Shown in pieces: positions 59,970-64,000 of a stretch of DNA of 64,000 nt; the stretch's first letter is position 1; every line of letters begins with the position of its first letter. The position numbers were made by a program, and so were the translations under genes. Location of the stretch: positions 558,001 through 622,000 of the forward strand of contig OZ246010.1 in the NCBI GenBank assembly GCA_965230535.1, written 5' to 3'. A model generated the notes under the pieces. It saw only the letters and a program-made list of their open reading frames with translations, had not been told where the DNA came from and did no database searches. This stretch comes from JAUILH01 sp965230535 (GTDB lineage: Bacteria > Bacteroidota > Bacteroidia > Flavobacteriales_D > JAUILH01).

Positions 59970-60153
59970 ACACACACTTTCTCAAATCCTTAGGTAGAGA
60001 ATACCTCTTATGACTTCCCCTCTTCTATGGCCTATAGAAAAAAGTGGATTTCATACGAATTGATCAAAAAAAGCTATTTTTAGTTTAAATAAGAGTGGAT
60101 GTAAGATGCCTTCTATATGTCCAATAGTTGTAGTACATACAATTTAATGAAAG

Positions 60154-60699
60154 ATGAGTACCAAAATTGAAATACCCTTTAGCAAAACGAAAACTGCCTT
60201 ACCCATTATTTTTCTGTTATTTCTTGGCGCCACAGGAATTTATGCCTACATATCTCCGGAATCGTTTGTTTCCAGTGCTCATGAAAACCCCGAAAAAACT
60301 CGTCTGATGGGAATAGCTGCTGGCGGAATAGGACTGGTTCTGGCGATCATATTCATAAGAAAATGGTTTATTAATAAAACAGGATTAATTATTGATGAAA
60401 ATGGAATCACGGATGTTTCAAATGCAAGCTATACTGAACTTATCGAATGGAACGACATTACTGGAATCAGGAGGACAAAAAATGGTCCTATAAAGTCCAT
60501 AGTATTATTGACAGATAAACCCCAGAAATATTTAGATAAGGCAAAAAAAACATCAAGATATACCATGCAAAAAGTCCTAAGAGCGCATGGTTCTCCTTTT
60601 TTGTTAGTTTCCTCTCGCTTAAAAATAAAATATGATGATCTGGCAGATCTGATCTCTACTGAATTTGAGAAAGCGAAACAGACTCCCTCCTCTCATTAA
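60154..60699 (+). CDS. Membrane protein of the STM3941 type
   Basis: Two membrane helices (about 15-32 and 50-70) followed by a cytoplasmic PH-like domain (about 75-175: LIIDENGITDVSNASYTELIEWNDITGIRR, IVLLTDKPQKYLDKAKK). Matches the family named after STM3941, small two-helix proteins of unknown role found in many bacteria. 181 residues. It starts after a 288-base gap that also holds the hairpin; the next gene is 45 bases on. Confidence 0.7.
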   Translation: MSTKIEIPFSKTKTALPIIFLLFLGATGIYAYISPESFVSSAHENPEKTRLMGIAAGGIGLVLAIIFIRKWFINKTGLIIDENGITDVSNASYTELIEWNDITGIRRTKNGPIKSIVLLTDKPQKYLDKAKKTSRYTMQKVLRAHGSPFLLVSSRLKIKYDDLADLISTEFEKAKQTPSSH

Positions 60700-60744
60700 A
60701 GTGAATTTTGTTCAAATTGCTCTAAATATTTAACCTTTCATAGA

Positions 60745-61308
60745 TTGGACTACTATAAACTGCTCGGTGTACAAAAGACTGCAAGCTCAGAGCAGATCAA
60801 AAAGAATTACCGCAAACTTGCCCTCAAATGGCATCCGGACAAAAATCCCAGTCCCAAAGCCAGAGATATGTTCATGAAGATCACTGAAGCCTATGATGTG
60901 CTATCAGATCCGATTGCAAGAAAACGCTACGATAATCGCTTCACTAAAAGTCGACCATGTAACCCCACAGGAAAACAGGGAAAGACTTATGACAAAACTC
61001 GCGCTTCTTATGAAGACTGGCTTAGGTCATTAAGGAATCAAAAATCCAGAAGAACAAGAACACACAGACCTTACTCAAACGATGACGAGTTTACCAAAGC
61101 TCACGCGAAAGATTTGGGAATTCACGGACTTGGTTGCCTGATTTCTCTAGTTATCATGGCTTCAATCATCAGTCTTATCGTATTCCTGGACACACAATTT
61201 TCATGGTTTCCCGGCGTTGTATTTGTAGTGGTAGGCTTCTTAGCCTTCTTACCTGTAAGTGGATTTATATTCTACGCCGTACTCGACTTCTTAAGAAAAA
61301 AACTATGA
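60745..61308 (+). CDS. J-domain (DnaJ-like) membrane protein
   Basis: N-terminal J domain (1-65) with YYKLLGVQKTASSEQIKKNYRK and the HPD triad at residues 30-32 that stimulates Hsp70 ATPase. A basic linker (70-115) and two membrane helices (about 132-152 and 155-180) follow. No Gly/Phe region or zinc fingers, so it is not the housekeeping DnaJ. The start is TTG 60745, as no ATG lies between it and an in-frame stop. Recruits DnaK to the membrane, by inference. Overlaps the next gene by 4 bases. Confidence 0.88.
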   Translation: MDYYKLLGVQKTASSEQIKKNYRKLALKWHPDKNPSPKARDMFMKITEAYDVLSDPIARKRYDNRFTKSRPCNPTGKQGKTYDKTRASYEDWLRSLRNQKSRRTRTHRPYSNDDEFTKAHAKDLGIHGLGCLISLVIMASIISLIVFLDTQFSWFPGVVFVVVGFLAFLPVSGFIFYAVLDFLRKKL

Positions 61309-62012
61309 TTAAACTTTTATACACACTTCCTTTAGCTGGCTTATTACTTCTGAATCAATCTTGTGAACAAAGCGCTGAAGCCAAAGAAAAAAGTGAATCG
61401 AGTCCACAAAAAGAATTACCTCATCAAACCATCAAATCCGATACCACAGAGCATGAACCGATTCTGATCGAATCAGGTGTTTTAACCGGAGACATTATTT
61501 TCCAAACCTCTAAATCGAGTCAGAGTAAAGCTATTCAGTTGGCAACCAATTCAAATTTTAGTCACGTTGGTGTTGTCTTTCTTTCTAAAAGTGACACTAT
61601 GGTATTGGAAGCTGTTCAACCTGTGAAGTATACTCGTTTTCGTGACTTTATCAACCGTGGAGAAAATGCGGAATATACTTTAATGAGATTAAAAGACAGG
61701 TCTCCAATAAGTCTAGAGAAGCAATCGGAAATGCACATTATAGGAGATCAATACGTTGGTATGGATTACGACTGGCTTTTTGAATGGACAGACGACAAAC
61801 TCTATTGTTCCGAACTGGTCTACAAATTGTATTCAAACGTTCTTAACATTGAGCTATGTGATCCAAGACCTTTGAAGGATTATAGCCTAAACGCAGAACT
61901 GGTGCAACAGAAACTGGCTGAACGTTACGGTAAAAAACTGCCTCTGGATGAATTGATGGTATCGCCTGAAGATTTGTTTCAATCAGAATACCTTATTGAG
62001 GTAAAGGACTAA
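61305..62012 (+). CDS. YiiX/YebB-like NlpC/P60-type cysteine hydrolase lipoprotein
   Basis: ATG 61305, overlapping the J-domain gene by ATGA, opens a lipoprotein signal (LLLLNQSC). Catalytic positions of the YiiX branch of papain-like hydrolases are visible: His87 in FSHVGVV and Cys168 in LYCSELVYK. Supporting segments: SGVLTGDIIFQTSKSSQS, VGMDYDWLFEW. 235 residues. May cleave an amide or a lipid-linked bond in the envelope; substrate unknown. The frame itself extends upstream inside the J-domain gene, which is not a start. Confidence 0.85.
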   Translation: MIKLLYTLPLAGLLLLNQSCEQSAEAKEKSESSPQKELPHQTIKSDTTEHEPILIESGVLTGDIIFQTSKSSQSKAIQLATNSNFSHVGVVFLSKSDTMVLEAVQPVKYTRFRDFINRGENAEYTLMRLKDRSPISLEKQSEMHIIGDQYVGMDYDWLFEWTDDKLYCSELVYKLYSNVLNIELCDPRPLKDYSLNAELVQQKLAERYGKKLPLDELMVSPEDLFQSEYLIEVKD

Positions 62013-62103
62013 ATCTCTCTTTTACATATATATTGCTTAATTTACTTTCATTTTACGAAAGTTCTTTCTTAATTTTACGAAATGCATATACAAAAAATAG
62101 GTC

Positions 62104-62646
62104 ATGCTAGAAACCAAGAGAGTTTTGCTAAGAAAGATTGAACAAGAAGATAGTGGGGAAGTCTTTAGATATAGATCTGATTCAAAATCGAATAAATATC
62201 AGGGATTCATTCCAAGTTCTATTCGGGAGGTTAATGATTTTATATCTCGAACTCCCAATGAAATCAATACTCCGGAATCTTGGTTTCAATTGGTCATTAC
62301 TGAAAAACGAAAAGAGTTAATCATTGGTGATATAGGACTCCATTTTTTCGGCAAGGAGAACAAACAAGTTGAGTTTGGTTGTACTTTGGATAAAGATTTT
62401 CAGAACCAGGGATACGCAAATGAAGCTATAAATTGTGTAATTAAATACTTATTTGAAGAGTTAGAAAAACATAGAATTATAGCTTCAATTGATCCAAGAA
62501 ACGTGAGTTCTATAAGCCTAGCGAAGAGAATTGGGATGCGCAAAGAAGCGCACTTTATCAAGAGTTTATATATAAATGGAGAATGGGTTGATGATGTAAT
62601 CTATTCATTACTCAGAGAAGATTGGAATAATGGCTATTGTAGATAA
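62104..62646 (+). CDS. GNAT-family N-acetyltransferase
   Basis: RimJ/RimL-type acetyltransferase: ETKRVLLRKIEQEDSGEVFRYR, ITEKRKELIIGDIGLHFF, VEFGCTLDKDFQNQGYANEAI (acetyl-CoA binding) and DPRNVSSISLAKRIGMRKEAHF, then WVDDVIYSLLREDW. 180 residues. Substrate unknown. Ends 17 bases inside the start of the polyprenyl synthase-like gene. Confidence 0.9.
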   Translation: MLETKRVLLRKIEQEDSGEVFRYRSDSKSNKYQGFIPSSIREVNDFISRTPNEINTPESWFQLVITEKRKELIIGDIGLHFFGKENKQVEFGCTLDKDFQNQGYANEAINCVIKYLFEELEKHRIIASIDPRNVSSISLAKRIGMRKEAHFIKSLYINGEWVDDVIYSLLREDWNNGYCR

Positions 62647-63601
62647 TATCAACAGTTCATGTGTCGATATGAAGAAATTCAATGAACACTTATTTAAATA
62701 TCTGCGTAATGAAGATGCTCCACTATACAAAGACGTGATAGAACATCTTTCGAATAGTATTGGAAAGCAGATCAGATCCAAACTCTCACTTTTATCAGCT
62801 AAACTGGAAGGTGAATTAAACTTCAAGAGCTATCAGGCTGCAATGGCTGTAGAGATTATCCATACCTCATCCTTACTGCATGACGACATTGTCGACAATG
62901 CAAATGAAAGAAGAGGACACCCTTCAGTTAATACTAAATGGGGAAACAAAGTTGCATTGTTTTCAAGTAATGTAATGAATATGAAAGCTATTCTTCTAAA
63001 TCTGAACGAAGAGAATATTGAGATTCTGAAGGCATACACAAGAATTATTGAACCACTGGTTAATGCTGAAATACTTCAACTAAAAAAAACGAATAAACTC
63101 AATACAAATGAAAGTACTTACTATGACATTATTCATGCGAAGACTGCTTTGCTTTTTGGAGCTTCCTGTGAAGCAGGTTTCAGGTCAACAAGCAAGAATG
63201 TTTCGAAAGCCCTTAAAACAAGAGAAATAGGCGAAAACATAGGAATGGCGTTTCAAATAAAGGACGATTTGTTTGCTTATGAAGATAATAACTCGGGAAA
63301 ACCCGACCATAACGACTTCTATGAAAGGAAGCTTACACTTCCCTTAATCTATACAATTAACACTACTTCCTGGTTAACTAAAAGAAAACTTATCAGATTG
63401 ATAAAAAGTAACCACCTTAATGATGACAAAATTTTTAGTATTAAGGAAACTGTGAAAAGCCATGGTGGAATAAAATATGCCAAAGAAAAAATGCAGGAAT
63501 TCTCTCAAAAAGCATTAAATACCTTGCAAGAGTTTTCACCTTCCCCAGCAAGAGACGAAATAACAAAAATCATTTCCTTCTCTATGAATAGAAATTTTTA
63601 A
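62630..63601 (+). CDS. Divergent polyprenyl (farnesyl/geranylgeranyl) synthase-like protein
   Basis: Trans-prenyltransferase fold. The first Asp-rich motif is intact: Asp85-Asp86-x-x-Asp89 in LHDDIVDNANERRGHPS. The second reads QIKDDLFAYED: Asp212 and Asp213 are present but the fifth position is Ala216 instead of Asp. The usual GDYLLS after WGNKVA is replaced by SSNVMNM and the TG-ID-KE loop by PDHNDFYE. Full length, 323 residues, but clearly a paralogue; it may make a different chain length or be catalytically weak. Start could also be ATG 62669 (MKKFNEH). Confidence 0.82.
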   Translation: MAIVDNINSSCVDMKKFNEHLFKYLRNEDAPLYKDVIEHLSNSIGKQIRSKLSLLSAKLEGELNFKSYQAAMAVEIIHTSSLLHDDIVDNANERRGHPSVNTKWGNKVALFSSNVMNMKAILLNLNEENIEILKAYTRIIEPLVNAEILQLKKTNKLNTNESTYYDIIHAKTALLFGASCEAGFRSTSKNVSKALKTREIGENIGMAFQIKDDLFAYEDNNSGKPDHNDFYERKLTLPLIYTINTTSWLTKRKLIRLIKSNHLNDDKIFSIKETVKSHGGIKYAKEKMQEFSQKALNTLQEFSPSPARDEITKIISFSMNRNF

Positions 63602-63626
63602 ACAAACAGGTATCACCTACAATACT

Positions 63627-64000
63627 CTATGAGTTATCCGCTGCAAAGAGGTACTTATTGGGACTCACAATATTTGTTTTTACAGCATAAAGCACAATCC
63701 CGGCAGTATTCTTAACGCCTAATTTTTGCATGATATTTTTGCGGTGAGTTCCAACTGTATGGCTACTGATACATAGTCTATCAGCAATCTGACCATTTGT
63801 GTATCCCTCAGCAATCATACCAATAATTTCCTGCTCTCTTTGAGAAATGGTAACCGGCTCACAGGAAAACGAGTCCATATCAATGTCTTCAATATTGATA
63901 TTTTCCTCGGCAATTTTCTCAAGTATCTTACCACAATAGAAATTGTTTCCGGCTGCCGTTTCCTTAACTGCATCAATGATCTCCTGAAGTTCACAATCCT
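63627..64000 (-). CDS. NarL/FixJ-type response regulator, cut by the window end
   Basis: The part in the window is the C-terminal LuxR-type helix-turn-helix (ISQREQEIIGMIAEGYTNGQIADRLCISSHTVGTHRKNIMQKLGVKNTAGIV, about 50 residues split over positions) and upstream of the only internal ATG (63878) the frame stays open to 64000, giving DCELQEIIDAVKETAAGNNFYCGK, the typical end of the receiver domain. The real start is beyond the window. It converges with the polyprenyl synthase gene. Confidence 0.88.
   Translation of the reverse strand, partial: DCELQEIIDAVKETAAGNNFYCGKILEKIAEENINIEDIDMDSFSCEPVTISQREQEIIGMIAEGYTNGQIADRLCISSHTVGTHRKNIMQKLGVKNTAGIVLYAVKTNIVSPNKYLFAADNS

Noticed and set aside
59895..59993. 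A 32-residue frame (ATG at 59895) running through the hairpin
   Set aside because: It is explained by the hairpin sequence, has no ribosome-binding site and no protein-like pattern.

Overview
The window looks like chromosomal DNA of a marine or aquatic member of the Bacteroidota, most likely order Flavobacteriales. The evidence is five proteins ending in a type A type IX secretion (T9SS) sorting domain, one type B (gliding-motility-type) sorting protein paired with a PorP/SprF partner, many short lipoproteins with a Cys near residue 16-21, TAnnTTTG-type promoter elements, few Shine-Dalgarno sequences, and AT-rich coding. No tRNA, rRNA, CRISPR array, insertion sequence or prophage was recognised.

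Layout. 1-640: an SSB gene closed by a strong terminator. 679-5965: an outer-membrane protein, a four-gene Mn/Zn/Fe ABC uptake operon (one permease carries a C-terminal DtxR/MntR-type domain) and smpB. 5971-10702: sterol desaturase-family enzyme, tectonin-like protein, lipoproteins and a T9SS cargo. 10704-13545: a RadD-like helicase divergent from an Nramp-like transporter that lacks the usual metal-binding residues. 13554-18185: T9SS block of PKD-repeat type B cargo, PorP/SprF and cyclophilin. 18312-23672: TPR-like proteins, a Rieske protein and a run of four exported proteins of unknown function, ending in a protein made of five Cys-Asp-Cys repeats. 23667-30307: ComEC, DnaK, a lipoprotein and a secreted esterase. 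30394-36022: ECF sigma factor with probable anti-sigma factor, PanB, a pseudouridine synthase and exported proteins. 36119-42331: an SDR/AraC pair bracketed by two copies of a palindromic element, then PaiB, AlkD-like, acetyltransferase, propeller and cytochrome c genes. 42408-48094: T9SS cargo, PriA, PfkA and a sugar transporter. 48315-53154: a four-gene cluster built around an ABCG-like transporter with a TerB-like N-terminus. 53151-64000: GlcNAc-type kinase, LytS/LytTR two-component pair, a two-module T9SS cargo, J-domain protein coupled to a YiiX-like hydrolase, acetyltransferase, a divergent polyprenyl synthase, and a response regulator cut by the window edge.

The genes are mainly housekeeping (replication restart, trans-translation, glycolysis, pantothenate, chaperone) mixed with a large cell-envelope and secretion complement. 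The less explained items are the CxC-repeat proteins, the palindromic element flanking the SDR/AraC pair, the ABCG/TerB cluster, the divergent Nramp and polyprenyl synthase paralogues, and the regulator-permease fusion. All family assignments are by reading motifs; no database search was run.
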